Origin: Saturnia japonica | Taxonomy: Eukaryota > Arthropoda > Insecta > Lepidoptera > Saturniidae | Length of the DNA: 64,000 nucleotides | Assembly: GCA_033032175.1 (NCBI GenBank) | Contig: CM065325.1 | Coordinates: 1,516,930-1,580,929 of the forward strand | Direction of reading: 5' to 3' | Shown here: piece by piece, positions 41,862 through 53,445 of the stretch | How positions within the stretch are numbered: the first letter of the stretch is position 1 | How the letters are laid out: each line of letters opens with the position of its first letter | Notes under the pieces: generated by a model | Told to the model about the DNA's origin: nothing | Seen by the model: only the letters and a program-made list of their open reading frames with translations | Database searches by the model: none | Program-made: the position numbers and the translations under genes

Positions 41862-43059
41862 ATATATATAAATATATATAATATATATAAATTTTTCAAA
41901 ATATTTATATCCAACAATCTTCAGCAAGACAATAATGATGCGTACTTTGGCGCATTAATTTGCAAAAATCTGTACTATAACGTGTGTGTTATACAATATA
42001 TTTAAGAAAACAATAAATATAGAAAAAATAAACAATTAACTAACAAACAATCTGAATCAAAGTACAGTTTAATATAGGTTTTAGTAGACGATACTTAAGC
42101 ATTTAAACTGGCATGCAATATTATTGAAACACCTAAAATTACATACAGAGATAAATTCAGTAAATTGCAATAACTTGATTGGATAACGTTTGTTAGTAAT
42201 TTTTATTACATAATTTACTATTTTCCATGAAATTTACCTATGTACGTTTTGCTCACAAAATAAATATTTATGCGAACGTATATGTAGAGTATTTCTGGAG
42301 TGGCAACCTCATGCCAGACGACTCAGTCTAGGCTTGTTTTAGGCAGATACGAAAGAAAGTTGCAGTTAAAATGAAGGTTGCAGGATGCAATTAGATGCGA
42401 ACAGCACAGGACCGACTGTTGTATCGATTTTATGGGAGATACCTATTGACGTAAGCATCGATAAACATTGTAGGCGCTTCAGAACAATGTTTTCTATTCA
42501 CATTACACCAAACAACAATTAAATACAAAAATAAAAAGTGATCTCATTTCCACGTTACACTCCCTTCTTTAAAATTATGAGTAGTGCCAACATGATCAAA
42601 TTACTTTAAAAATACATATCCTAAATTTAAATATCATATGAAATATTAAATATTATTTATCTATCAATACATAAGTGATGCATATAATTATTATCTTCAT
42701 TATACAATATCTGGGCAACCGAGCTGTGTTCGGTGTCTTATAAAGAAAAAAAGAAAAACAGTTTCATCGAAATCGTTGGAGCCGTTTCCGAGAAATCAAT
42801 TACTTATATATACAAGAGTTGTTCACTTAATATAATAAGATATTGGAAGAAAAAGTACGTCAATAATCACAACACAATGAAATCATAAAAACATATCTTA
42901 TTATTATCAAATATATTTATCACTTATTATTAAACAAATGTGATTTTATAAGTATTGCGCAGTTATCTCCAATAAAAAAATATTAAGTATAAATATCTTA
43001 TTGAATCGTCATTTAAATCGTTTTGGTTGAAGTAGCTCATAATTCTAACATGATCAAAT
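41862..43059. other. AT-rich intergenic stretch
   Basis: No gene or element terminus recognised. Confidence 0.5.
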
Positions 43060-44220
43060 AACCTGTAGGTTTCAATAATCCGTCACTGAGTGTGACTTTT
43101 AGGATTTTTTATGAAGGGCAGAACTGGCTGGATTTTTTTTCAATATATTAACCTACAAACAAGATTTTTTACAGTAATTTGAGGTCATAGGTCATAGATT
43201 AGTATTCGTTATTAATTTCTTATGTCCTTTCTCAGAAAAATCTCTAAATACAATTTTGTTACATTATAATTTCACACTGGAAAAGAAATTTCTTATTTTA
43301 TGATTTTTTCCTTAAATTTTGTTATAAGAACTTTCTTCGTTTCCACTTTCAAGACTGTAGGCCTGCGAGAAGTACCTTATAGGTTTTGATGATTGGTCAC
43401 TCATTAATTATTTTAAACTTTTATTAAGAATGGATGTATTTTTTAATGTGTTAACCTACAAACTTGATTTTTATACAGCAGTTTGAAGTCATAGATTTTA
43501 TTATTCGGTATTAATTTCAACTAAAAACTTCAAGTCCTCTTCGAGAGAAAAAAGTATTAATACAATTTTGTTACATTATAATTTGACACGGAATTACAAA
43601 TGCCTTATTTTTTATTTATTCCTAAACTTTTAGTCCTAAATTTCAAGACGGTAAGTATCCTATAGGTATTGAGAATTGGTCGGTGAGCGTTATTTAAAGT
43701 TAAAGTTTAAGTAAAGTGGCGTATCTATTTCACTTGTTAACCTAGAATGAAGTGATAACTTCTTATGGGAGGGTAAATTACTTCGTAACGTAACGCGTTA
43801 CGGCGTCATTCTGTTTGGCTTTCCTTCTCTAATCAGTGTTCTAATGTACATATTCAAGAATTGTAACTAAGGATAAAATATATTTTATAATCAATAAAAG
43901 ATTTTATTAATAAAATATTATTACTCATAAAGTTTAAGTAATAACCTAAGTTTTTCTCAAGTTAAACAATTTCAATATTAAATAGTTCAGCTTAGATTAG
44001 TTTAAGTTATCACTTCTGTCGAGCGTCCCGAGACGCACACGTTTTTTTTTTTTACAGTAGCATGAGGCCGGCTTTAGTAGGTATATGATAATAATTTCAA
44101 CTTTATAGCTCCATTCATTTTCGAGAAAAAGTGTCTTGACACAAGTACAGACAGACAGACCGATAACAAAGTGAACCTTTAAGGGTTCTGCTTTTCATTA
44201 TGAGTTTCGGAACCCTAAAA
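43060..44220. repeat. Degenerate tandem repeats, period about 310 bp
   Basis: Two consecutive units (about 43062-43375 and 43376-43660) plus the start of a third (43660-43690) share several blocks: a TATAGGT-TTGA-ATTGGTCACT-type opening, TTAACCTACAAAC, TTTTTACAGYAGTTTGA, and TACAATTTTGTTACATTATAATTT. A further related block lies at 44042-44140. It is followed by ACAGACAGACAGACCGATAA and an end of the GGTTCYG-CGGAACCCTAAAA style common in dispersed lepidopteran repeats. No coding. Confidence 0.55.
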
Positions 44221-45259
44221 ACATTCAAATATTAATGTAATATGAATATGTAAATAATGTATATATCGATCCAACAATTAAATCATTAATTATAATATAT
44301 TAGATATGTCTTAGCACTGGTAGAGGAAATTGGTCCTTGTATGTTATTAAATCTGACATAGGAAGCCGGTCTTGCAACACTATGTATAGCTATGAACGTT
44401 TTTTGCTAGAATGATGACAGTTAAGAATAGACAATTAAAACGTTTTTATATCTGGCAAGTTCATTAAAAGCTTAAAATGCCTAAACTACTATTTGAATTT
44501 TAAGTGTGATAGATAGCACTTAATTATCGTACAGTGATGCAGTAACACCAAATTTTATTCGAAAAAAAAGCCACTTAAATAATTATATTAACGATAAATA
44601 AATATAGTGGGTAACAGGACCTCTAGAGAAAAGGACCTCGTTTATTATACTATTTCCATTTCTTTATTTTCTCGATGACAGTTTTAATTTGATAGTTGTA
44701 GTGTTGTGACCAAATAAGTAATGATATCGATCTGAATGAATATCGATATGAAATAAGTAGTGACGATTCATCAGATTTTGATTAAAATAAATAAATGAAT
44801 TTTACCTGTCGTTATGATTATTTCGTTTCATTGTCGAGTACCTACCTATACCCATTTATTTTACAACAGCTTCGAAAATTTTGAAGAAGTTGGCATTATC
44901 AATCAAGAATTAATACGTGTAACATCTTGTAATGAAATATAATATCAGTTAATCAATTTGTAGAAAAGTATCCGGCAGTAGTTTAGTTTCTTACATTTTG
45001 TAAAATAATATTGGGTCTGTTATCGTGTTACGTTTATCGATATAGCTCCATCCCTATCAGTTTCTCCGACTCTGGTATAACCTTGTACGTGTGTAAACGA
45101 TATATTTTCATAAAATAATGTAAAAAAGATGTTCGTTCAAGTTTTCACAGGAGCTGTCATCGAGAAAATAAATAAATGTAAATGGTATAATGCAGATTAC
45201 CACAGTTTGTTCGTGTCAGACAGAATTGCAAGCAAAAATGGCACAAGGTTTACATCCTT
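44221..45259. other. AT-rich intergenic stretch
   Basis: No gene recognised. Confidence 0.5.
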
Positions 45260-45420
45260 AGAATCTCTTTTTATTGTAGCATGGTGAATTGTACTGTACT
45301 TGATGATAAGCACATTCAACAACGTTGGCCACAACCGAAGTCACTGTCAGTAGTAGTCGCTATCACGCCGGCCTGCTCAAATGTCTCTTTACGTTATGTT
45401 TGAAGGACTCCATTTTCTAG
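45260..45420 (-). repeat. SINE-like repeat, family X copy 3
   Basis: The reverse complement reads TCAAACATAACGTAAAGAGA then ATTTGAGCAGGCCGGCGTGAT, nearly identical to 1606-1640. It abuts the left end of the gypsy element at 45430. Confidence 0.6.
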
Positions 45421-45429
45421 GAAGGATAC

Positions 45430-45576
45430 TGTTAAAGACAAAACCTTGTATTAAAAGGTTTTTATTAACAAAATCGATGTTACATATTTTGTAGTAGATA
45501 TGACATAATTATTATAACAAACTAGTTGCTATGAAACGTCCATAGACCAGATATAAGAGGTCATAGATATACCACA
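45430..45576 (-). repeat. Possible solo-side LTR of gypsy element 2
   Basis: The sense strand runs from TGTGGTATATC to TTTAACA, directly after a purine-rich GTCGGAAGAA, and contains AATAAA. No second copy is available for comparison, so the boundaries rest on TG...CA and position only. Confidence 0.4.
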
Positions 45577-45589
45577 TTCTTCCGACGTG

Positions 45590-46619
45590 CTACGATGTGA
45601 CGTAGTCATTCAGATAACTGGGTGGTCGGCGCTCTCTAGACGTCCTCCGTAAAGGTCTAGAACAGTTATAACTTTGTGACTCCACTATCTGTTGCTCAGT
45701 TGTAGATGTTTCTACTTCTGGAACTTCTGAGTCCTGTTCAGCGATACTGAGCGCATCAGATTCAAATGGAGCCACTTCCGGAGAAGTTTCTTCAAAGTTC
45801 GACAAATCCATATTTGTAGGTACAAAGTTATCAATAGGTTCGTCGTGTGCACCTAATGGTGCTAAATTCCTATTACATACGGTAGATTCTCTACCGTCGG
45901 GCATTCGTACGTAAGAATAATCTGGCTTTATATGAAATAGTTCTACTTCCTCCACTAGGGCTTGGTATTTATTTGCACTATTAAACTTTTTAATTAGCGC
46001 CTGAATTGAGTTTAGCAGCCAATTGGGGATTGTATTTCCATTGGTCGACCTTCTTTGATGTCTGAACATTCTCTCATGTGGCGTGCAGTTTGTAGCTGTA
46101 CATAGTAAGGAACGTATGGAGTGCAATGCATGTGGCAGGACCATCTCCCAATTTTCAGTAGATAGGCCTCTAGTTTTTAAAGCTAATTGTACAGTTCTCC
46201 AAAGTGTAGAATTCAGTCTTTCCACTTGTCCATTACCTGGAGGGTTGTACGGTGTAGTTCGACTTGTAGCAATACCACTTTTATATAGGAATTCTTTTAT
46301 TTAATTAGAAAGGAAACACGTGCCTCTATCCGAGTGCACATATGCTGGCATGCCAAAAAGCATGAATAATTCACCAAGATGTTTGATAACGGTGTTGATG
46401 TCATATCTTGACGCACAAATGCAAAAGGAAATCGAGAGAATTCATCAATAACCGTTAGTATATATTTATTCTTAGTGTTTGACGGTAAAGGTTCTCTTAA
46501 AGTCAACACTTAGTCTCTCGAATGGTGAAGTCGCCTTTATAATGTGTGGACCAGGATTCTATGGTCCAATAAATCTTGGTTTGATCTCTGCTCAGTGACG
46601 TCATGAATTGGTCATGTTC
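45590..46619 (-). pseudogene. Gypsy element 2 integrase
   Basis: Pieces in order on the minus strand: NTKNKYILTVIDEFSRFPFA (catalytic core with the first Asp, about 46480), a frame break near 46300, then [17 protein letters not shown] (the conserved Glu region) and the C-terminal part. The C-terminus carries an acidic Ser/Glu-rich tail and ends [15 protein letters not shown]. The tail is typical of some Ty3/gypsy integrases. It inserts the cDNA when intact; here it is broken. Confidence 0.8.
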
Positions 46620-47058
46620 CTAATTTCGTCTATAGAATAAGCAAAATTTTTTGACCTTAGCCAGTGAATCATACTTGTTACTGCCGGATGACAAGGATTT
46701 ATGTAGAGGTTTTAATCTTTCATCTCGCGTTTGCATGTTTGCACATACGCGCGATAATACGTCAGCTACATTATTATGTTTACCGGGACGGTATGCAATG
46801 TCATATTGAAATGGTGCAAGTTCAAGACGCCATCTTTGTATTTTCTCATTCTTAACTTTACTTGTTTTCTTGTAGTCGACCATGAATGAAACCGACCTTT
46901 GATCGGTAATTAATTTAAAATGTCTACCTATAAGAAAATGTCGCCATTTCTTCAGTGATTCCACAATAGCATACGCCTCTTTTTCAATGGTGGAATGGTT
47001 TTGCTCACCATGATTTAAGCTGCGAGAAAAGAAAGCTATAGGACGATTATTTTGTGCT
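46620..47058 (-). pseudogene. Gypsy element 2 RNase H
   Basis: Reads AQNNRPIAFFSRSLNHGEQN, STIEKEAYAIVESLKKWRHF, LITDQRSVSFM and YRPGKHNNVADVLSRV, the standard RNase H landmarks. Its beginning, up to the TDAS motif, lies on the other side of the LINE insertion (near 48840-48860). Confidence 0.85.
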
Positions 47059-47059
47059 A

Positions 47060-48838
47060 ATAATAATAATAATTTATTGGAACCATAAATCATCTCACAA
47101 ATAACGAAAAAGGTAAGATATTAGCCACATTACTGAAAACTGTGTCGCAGCCAGGCCAACATCCAGGCAATACAACAGTGGGGTCTGCGTTCCATAATAC
47201 AATGTAAATACAACTAAAAATACAACAATTTTTTACATTTATCAATTAAACTAACAATATTTAGAGTTGTAGAGTGTATACGTGTATTTATGTGTATGTG
47301 CGTGCATGCGTGTGGGTGTGGGTGTGTATTTAAGTGTGTGTGTAGGAGTGTGTAGACGGGTGATTGTTGCTTGAATGGGTGGTTATGGGTGGTTGTGGGT
47401 GATTGAAGCGAAATTGATTTTAAGGTTTAATAATTTCTTCGGTTTCCTCATAGCTAAGTGTGAGAAGCCAATGAGCGATGCGCATTTTGCATTTATGATA
47501 AGTAAGGGGGAGCATCTTTAGCTCTTTGTTAAGTCTATTATATAAAACTGGACTCGTAAAATGAAATTGTCTTCTAACTACAGCGAGACTGGAAAGATCG
47601 ATTTTACAAACTATGTCAGTTCTGCGTTTCTGATTATATGTATTTATATCAAAAGTGAGGGTAGAGTGTTGACGGAGAACAGCATTTAGAAGAAAGGATT
47701 GCCTGTGTGTGGGAATTCGCCACAGGGCATATAATTCATTCGTAGGGAAACGTATTGGCTTATATGCCATGACTTTTAATACAGCCCTCTGGACTGTCTC
47801 TAGTCGAAGAAATAAGCTCTTTCTAGATCCACCCCAAGCCGTAATACAATAAGTTAAAATTGAATGAGCTAAGGCAAAGTACACTGTATTCAAGATATCA
47901 GAGTCTGCAAAGGTTCTTAATGATTTAAACACAAATATTAGTTTTCTGACCCTAGATATAAGTGAAGCTACTTATTTATCCCATGTCAAAGTGCTATCAA
48001 TCAAAAGACCAAGATATTTAATGGTATGGATACGTTCAATTATAGGACAGCTACATGTCAAATTGTCTAATGAGGAACATTTATGAGCTGTTAAACTATA
48101 ACAGGAGGTAGACTGAGATGTAACTATAGGAGTAAATGTAATAAACTTAGTTTTATCTAGGTTCAGTGTTAATAAGTTAGCGGGCAACCATTTCATAACT
48201 AAATTTAAAGAATATTCAGCATGTGTTCGAGCTTCAGACCAATTTTCGCCTCGTACAATAATTACGGTATCATCAGCATAAGTTATGATTTTAGCATTAT
48301 TAGGATAGCATACAAAGATCATTTATATAAATTAAAAATAAGGTAGGACCTAGAACACTACCTTGGGGTACTCCATAGGTAACAAATGCCTCTTCACTCA
48401 TTACGTTATTAATTTTGACGATCTGTGAGCGATCACTTAAATAGCTTTTAAAGATATCAAGAACTTGACCCCTTATGCCAATCCTTTCAAGTTTATTTAG
48501 TAGAATAGGAACAGATACAGTTTCGAATGCTTTGGACAAGTCCAAAAAGATAGCTAAAGTTTTAAATCTATTGTCAAGGTTTTTACTCACAACTTCAGTT
48601 AATAATAAAACGGCATCTTCAGTACTTTTACCAGCACGAAAACCATATTTGTTTTCAGCAATAAAATGTTGAGTATTAAGATATCTGATTAGTCTACTAT
48701 TCAAAATCTTTTCTGACAACTTCGACAAAACTGATAAAACAGAAATAGGTCTATAATTATTGACAATGCTTTTGTCTCTACTTTTATATATCGGATGTAC
48801 TACTGCTTTTTAAAAAACTGAGGGAAAGACGAACTGCA
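47060..48838 (-). mobile_element. CR1-like LINE inserted in gypsy RNase H
   Basis: Inserted between VETDASEHSIAAAV and AQNNRPIAFF of the gypsy protein. It is 5'-truncated in RT, with its 3' end in TTA repeats (47060-47075) rather than poly-A. No target duplication was found. Microsatellite tails and missing duplications are usual for CR1-like elements. The 3' UTR (47264-47410) is a GT-rich minisatellite. Confidence 0.8.
47420..48838 (-). pseudogene. CR1-like reverse transcriptase, broken
   Basis: Begins with KKAVVHPIYKSRDKS and NNYRPISVLSVLSK, then motif A (IFLDLSKAFETVS), motif B (YGVPQGSVLGPTLFLIYIND) and, after a frame change near 48310, the catalytic TYADDTVIIV. A second break lies near 47950, followed by the thumb and C-terminal part (HSILTYCITAWGG, RRQFHFTSPVLYNRL). 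The endonuclease is absent because of 5' truncation. Confidence 0.85.
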
Positions 48839-49620
48839 GCAGCAATTGAATGTTCTGAAGCATCGGTTTCAACAACAAATGGAAAATTGTTATATATAGC
48901 ATATGTTGATGATTTTGCAATGTCAGATTTCAGTTCTTCAAAAGATTTTACTAAGTCTTGTGTCAATGGAAAGTGTTTGAAAGACTATGAATTTTCTCAG
49001 AAAAATTCGGTATCCATTTACTGTAATGAGCAAACATTCCAATAACCCTACTCAATGACTTTAAAGCGTTTAGTGGTGGTAGATTTAAAAAAGGGCGAAG
49101 CCGATCCGCGTCAGGTTTTATAGTGTGATTTTTAATTGTATATCCGAGAATGTTGATAGTATCAAGACCGAATTTACTTTTATCATTGTTAAGTGAAAGG
49201 TCGTACTTTCGCGCTGCTGTCATAAATTTTTGTAAATTTTCATCGTGTTCATATTTTTTTTCTCCACACACGGTAATATCATCAAGATAAGCAAGTGTGC
49301 CCTTTAGTTGTTTCTTACGGATAATCCAATCAATAGTTCGTTGGAAACTTGATACTCCGTTTGTTACTCCGAATGGAATCCTACAAAATTGATGGAGGTA
49401 TCCCGCTGCTTCAAATGCTGTATATTTCTTCTCTTTCGACATTATAGAAACTTGATGATAGCACTTTGTAAGTCTATAGTGCTAAAAATAGAGTATTTAG
49501 ATATCTTTGACACGATTTCTTCAATGTTGGGTAGCGGGTAGTCATCCAAGTGAGTATACCTGTTTATTGTTTGTGAATAATCTATAACTAGACGTTTTTA
49601 TTGTTAATATTCTTTGTTAT
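48784..49620 (-). pseudogene. Gypsy element 2 reverse transcriptase
   Basis: The minus strand carries STIDLQSA (motif A, near 49490), a frame break at about 49440, CRIPFGVTNGVSSFQRTID and the catalytic AYLDDITVCG. Then come LGYTIKNHTIKPD and VIGMFAHYSKWIPNFS. After another break near 48965 it reads VVETDASEHSIAAAV, the start of RNase H. The order and motifs are those of Ty3/gypsy. Confidence 0.85.
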
Positions 49621-49753
49621 CAGTACCTGGGCTCACCATGGAGAGGAACTTTCTTCAATAATACCAGCAGTCAACATTTTTCTTATTTCGGTATGTATAA
49701 ACTGATTGTCCTCTTCACTATATCGGCGGGATTTTATGGCGGTTAGTTTACAG

Positions 49754-50355
49754 TCAAGACTGACACTCGCAAATAATGGGGCAGCAGGCACCGATGCAGC
49801 TGCCACATTTGCAGATTTTCATTGTTTCTTTAGGTCCTCCAAATGAAAATTCTAAAGAATTATGTTTTTGCAAAATATCATGTCCAATTATGAGATCAGC
49901 ACATAAATCCTTGACAATTAACAAATTAAGATCTTTATATTTATGATTTTCAATCTGTGCGGACGCAATAGTTTGTCCTTCAACTTGAGATGAAAGACTT
50001 GTACTAGCCATGGTAATAGTTTGATGGCAAAGAAATTTCTTTAAGCCAGTTAATTTGAAGAAACTCTCATTAATAAAGCTAATTGAGCTTCCGGTATCTA
50101 TTAGAGCTTCTGCTTGTAGCCCTTTTATAATGGCAGAAACTGTTGCTTTTCTTAGAGAAGTTGGTGATGCAGCCACTACGTACGACGTAGAACAGCTTTT
50201 GTCAGTGACGAATATAGCATTAACAGTATTATTTTTGCTTCGACAGACATTTGCACGATGACCTTTTTTGTTACATAATTGACATATAATATCTTTAGCT
50301 GGGCAATTTATACGTGGGTGGATTTTATCACCACAAAAGAAACAATTTCTTTTCT
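49754..50355 (-). pseudogene. Gypsy element 2: zinc knuckles and protease
   Basis: Near 50350-50265 the minus strand reads two CX2CX4HX4C zinc knuckles, CFFCGDKIHPRINC and CQLCNKKGHRANVC, the end of Gag. They are followed by an aspartic protease with active site ALIDTGSSISFI and the later LIIGHDILQ motif. The knuckle part has no ATG of its own but is in the same frame as the 140-codon protease ORF. Confidence 0.82.
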
Positions 50356-50402
50356 TTGAGTAGTGTATGATGGAAAAGATATCCTATAATATATTCTTTT
50401 CT

Positions 50403-50470
50403 AGATGGAAAGACGACATAATAAAGGTCGCTGGGAGCCGTTGGGTGCGTTGCGTTGGTGCAAAAGGGAA
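50403..50470 (+). mobile_element. RTE-clade ORF2 fragment
   Basis: Reads RWKDDIIKVAGSRWV, which overlaps and extends upstream the RTE C-terminus seen at 36418 (SRWVQAAQDRS...). It then loses similarity. Marks the broken right edge of the gypsy element. Confidence 0.6.
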
Positions 50471-50579
50471 AAAATCCAATTTGGGTAAATATCGGGAAAA
50501 AACTCGAGACTATGGTAAAAGTGTAAATCCATATTTTAAAATAAAAATGTACATATTTTATTTATCAATGCGGGTATAG

Positions 50580-50838
50580 TGGAGAGACAAGATTACTGTG
50601 AATAAAAAAAAACACGTGAATCATAAGTTATGGATAATAATATATCCGCATTTATGTGACAGAAATATATGAATCATAAAACATCTACACAAAACACTAT
50701 GTTGAAACACATTTTTGTTCATTAATCTTTAAATTATTTTTTGTTGATATGAACAAATTTTGCTTCTCGTTCCTAACGGAGAACATCTCATAGTAATTGT
50801 TGGCGCGTGTTAATAATAAGGCTTTAAATATTAGCTTA
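50580..50838. other. AT-rich non-coding stretch
   Basis: Between the RTE fragment and the Jockey leader. Nothing recognised. Confidence 0.4.
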
Positions 50839-51283
50839 GGGGCTTAGTTGTTCGAGGGGGCTTAGTTGTTCGCGTCCGTGGGAGTTACCTATCAACTACC
50901 CCACACGTGTCCCCTGGGTGGTGCCAAAAGAACAACAACGCCGAGTCTTGGGCGGCGGTTAAATATCCTGACCAGATGAGCCTAACCAGTTCGTCAAGTT
51001 GGAAGGAGGAAATGCCTTTTAACACCCGTTACTCTGCGGACTTGTGCTGTGAGGCCGGGGTCCTTGGCTTCACCGTCCGGGACTAGAGGAAGAAAGCCTC
51101 AATAATAAATCACCCCTAATCTCAAGGTGTGGACCGTGCCGAAGAGATGAATGGCTGAAGGGCATCTCAGCCATTAGCGCCAACCATGATGGACATGGCA
51201 AACATCGTGAGTATTGCCCTCAGATGAGAATGGGCGTAACCTCATCTGCGACCTTATAAATCGACCCTTCTCGTGGGAACAAA

Positions 51284-52663
51284 ATGAGTGAACAATCAAA
51301 TGAAACATCAAATAGACCTTTAACTTCCTCGGAAGAACAGTCCACTGGAGTGGGAAACCAGGCTCCCGTGTTAGAAAATTCTACTGGCCGAAAAGTTCTT
51401 GTGCAACAGGCATTCCATCCTAGCTTATTCCTACAAAGACCTAGATCTGCTTCAATTGGAAGTTGTCCAACGCAACCGTCTACTGAGGAAATGAAACTCA
51501 AAGATGTGCCCTTGACACCTGCATACTCACCGCATCCTCCTCCGTGGCAGAAAGTGCCCTGTAATAGGAATAAAAAAAGAAAGTTGTCCACCAGCCCTCC
51601 TGTAGATACGACCAAAACATCAAATCGCTATGATGGGCTACCTGTTGATATAACTGATGAAACGGATAAACCAACGAAACAAACTAAACCACCATCAATC
51701 ATTCTTTATGGAATTGAAGATCTAAAAGAATTAACAAATCTCTTAGAAACGGCAATCAATAAAGATCAATTTACATATAAAATTGTTAACAAAACGCAAC
51801 TTAGGATCAGTACTATAGATATAGATGCCTACAAAAAACTTATCTCCCTGGTTAGAGAAAAAGGCCTGATAGGGCACACTTTTAACAGAAAAAATAATAT
51901 ATGTTTCCGAATTGTAATAAAAAATTTACATCCATCTACACCAGTGGATATTATCAAAGAAGACATAGAGGCAACAGGAAACATAGTAACTGGTGAGATA
52001 ATAAATGCAAGATATGGACCAAACAAGAATCCGACATCTACCTTCTTTGTTAATCTGGCTAGTGGTCCCCATAATAAGGTTATTCAAGATCTGAAATATA
52101 TCTATCACCAAAGTGTCACCATAGAAGAACCAAGAAAAAAGAAAACGATAGTTCAGTGCCAGAGATGTCAACAGTATGGTCATACCAAGAATTATTGTAT
52201 GAGACCATACAGGTGTGTGAAATGTGGGCAATCACACAAGACATCCGAATGTCAAAAACGTGAGCGCAGCACTCCAGCACTGTGTGCTTTATGTAATGGA
52301 CCACACCCAGCTAATTACAAGGGATGTGAAGTTTACAAGGAAATCCAAGCTAGAAAACAAAAAAATAATATCCATCCAATAGTAAACAAAACAGCATCTA
52401 AAACACCTACGATAAATGAACTAAATACTAGTAAACAGCCAAAGAATCGAGAAGAGAGATTGTCTTTCGCAGAAACTGTAAAATCAGCCCAAATAAATAC
52501 CACTCCCCAGAACACTTTTGATAATACGCACAGCTCAGGTCAAATAAACGCGACCCTAGAACAAATTATTATAAAACAGACAGAAAAGTTTGATATCATC
52601 CTCCAACAAATGAGCACTCTTATGAGTCTCATAGCTAAACTCGTCGACAAACTGACAAAATGA
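51284..52663 (+). CDS. Jockey-clade ORF1 (Gag-like), element 1
   Basis: 459 codons from the ATG at 51284, ending TGA at 52661-52663. It packages element RNA. A low-complexity N-terminal third is followed by an RNA-binding-like middle domain. Zinc knuckles lie at about residues 286-340: CQRCQQYGHTKNYC, CVKCGQSHKTSEC and CALCNGPHPANYKGC. This is the usual three-knuckle pattern of Jockey Gag. The C-terminus has heptad-like leucines (IILQQMSTLMSLIAKLVDKL). The frame is intact. Confidence 0.9.
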   Translation: MSEQSNETSNRPLTSSEEQSTGVGNQAPVLENSTGRKVLVQQAFHPSLFLQRPRSASIGSCPTQPSTEEMKLKDVPLTPAYSPHPPPWQKVPCNRNKKRKLSTSPPVDTTKTSNRYDGLPVDITDETDKPTKQTKPPSIILYGIEDLKELTNLLETAINKDQFTYKIVNKTQLRISTIDIDAYKKLISLVREKGLIGHTFNRKNNICFRIVIKNLHPSTPVDIIKEDIEATGNIVTGEIINARYGPNKNPTSTFFVNLASGPHNKVIQDLKYIYHQSVTIEEPRKKKTIVQCQRCQQYGHTKNYCMRPYRCVKCGQSHKTSECQKRERSTPALCALCNGPHPANYKGCEVYKEIQARKQKNNIHPIVNKTASKTPTINELNTSKQPKNREERLSFAETVKSAQINTTPQNTFDNTHSSGQINATLEQIIIKQTEKFDIILQQMSTLMSLIAKLVDKLTK

Positions 52664-53445
52664 CTTCGCTACGGGTTGCAACCTGGAACATCAATGATCT
52701 TACCACTAATAACCAAGAAGTGAAACTGTTTATGTCTCAACATAAACTAGACATTCTCCTTATCTCTGAGGCCCATTGCAAAAGTAATTCCATAGTAAGG
52801 TTTTCAGATTACCACTGCTATATTACAAGCCACCCAGACGGCACAAGCCATGCGGGATCGGCCATCGTTATAAAAAAATCTATTAAACATCATCAAATGC
52901 CTAACTATGAAACTGAGCACATCCAAGCAACCACGATAACTGTTCACGATAAATCAGGAGACATCAATGTGGCAGCAGTGTATTGCCCACCTAAACACAA
53001 CATGACTGAGTCAATGTACTCTGATTTCTTTGACACTCTTGGACACCGCTATATTGTAGGCGGAGATTGGAATGCCAAACATATTTCCTGGGGTTCCAGA
53101 TTAACGAATACCAGAGGCAAACAGCTGAAATTGAGCGTAAACAAAAACAGATTAAACACCATATCCACAGGAGAACCTACCAATTGGCCAACTGATACCA
53201 GGAAGGTGCCAGACCTCATAGACTTCTTCATTGCCAAAGGCCTAACGAAGTTCTATATGAAACCTGAGTCTTGTTATGACAGTTCCTCAGATCACACCCC
53301 GGTGCTCTTAACTGTTAGTACCAACCTTATAGAGGTGTCAAGATCAATAAGGCTGTGTAATAAACTGACAGACTGGAACATATTTCGAGAGCACATTGAG
53401 AAATCAATAAACTTAAAAATGGCCCTTAAACACCTGAAGATATAG
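52660..53445 (+). pseudogene. Jockey ORF2 endonuclease, element 1
   Basis: Starts at the ATG that overlaps the ORF1 stop (ATGA). The AP-like endonuclease motifs are all present: VATWNINDL, ISEAHC, VAAVYCPPKH, GGDWNAKHISWG, DLIDFFIAK and SSDHTPVLL. The frame is lost at about 53430 by a one-base change, after which the protein continues in another frame (TPEDIDEAAKYI). Confidence 0.9.

Larger units (their letters stand above)
45430..50366 (-). mobile_element. Ty3/gypsy element 2, degraded, split by a LINE
   Basis: Minus-strand gag end, protease, RT, RNase H and integrase in normal order, with many frame breaks. It is interrupted at about 47060-48838 by a CR1-like LINE. A possible 147-bp 3' LTR lies at 45430-45576. 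No 5' LTR was found: the right end stops near an RTE fragment at about 50400, so the element is truncated there. Confidence 0.82.

Noticed and set aside
43060..43690. CRISPR array or satellite array
   Set aside because: Units are about 310 bp and diverged, with no short identical repeats or unique spacers, in a eukaryotic genome.
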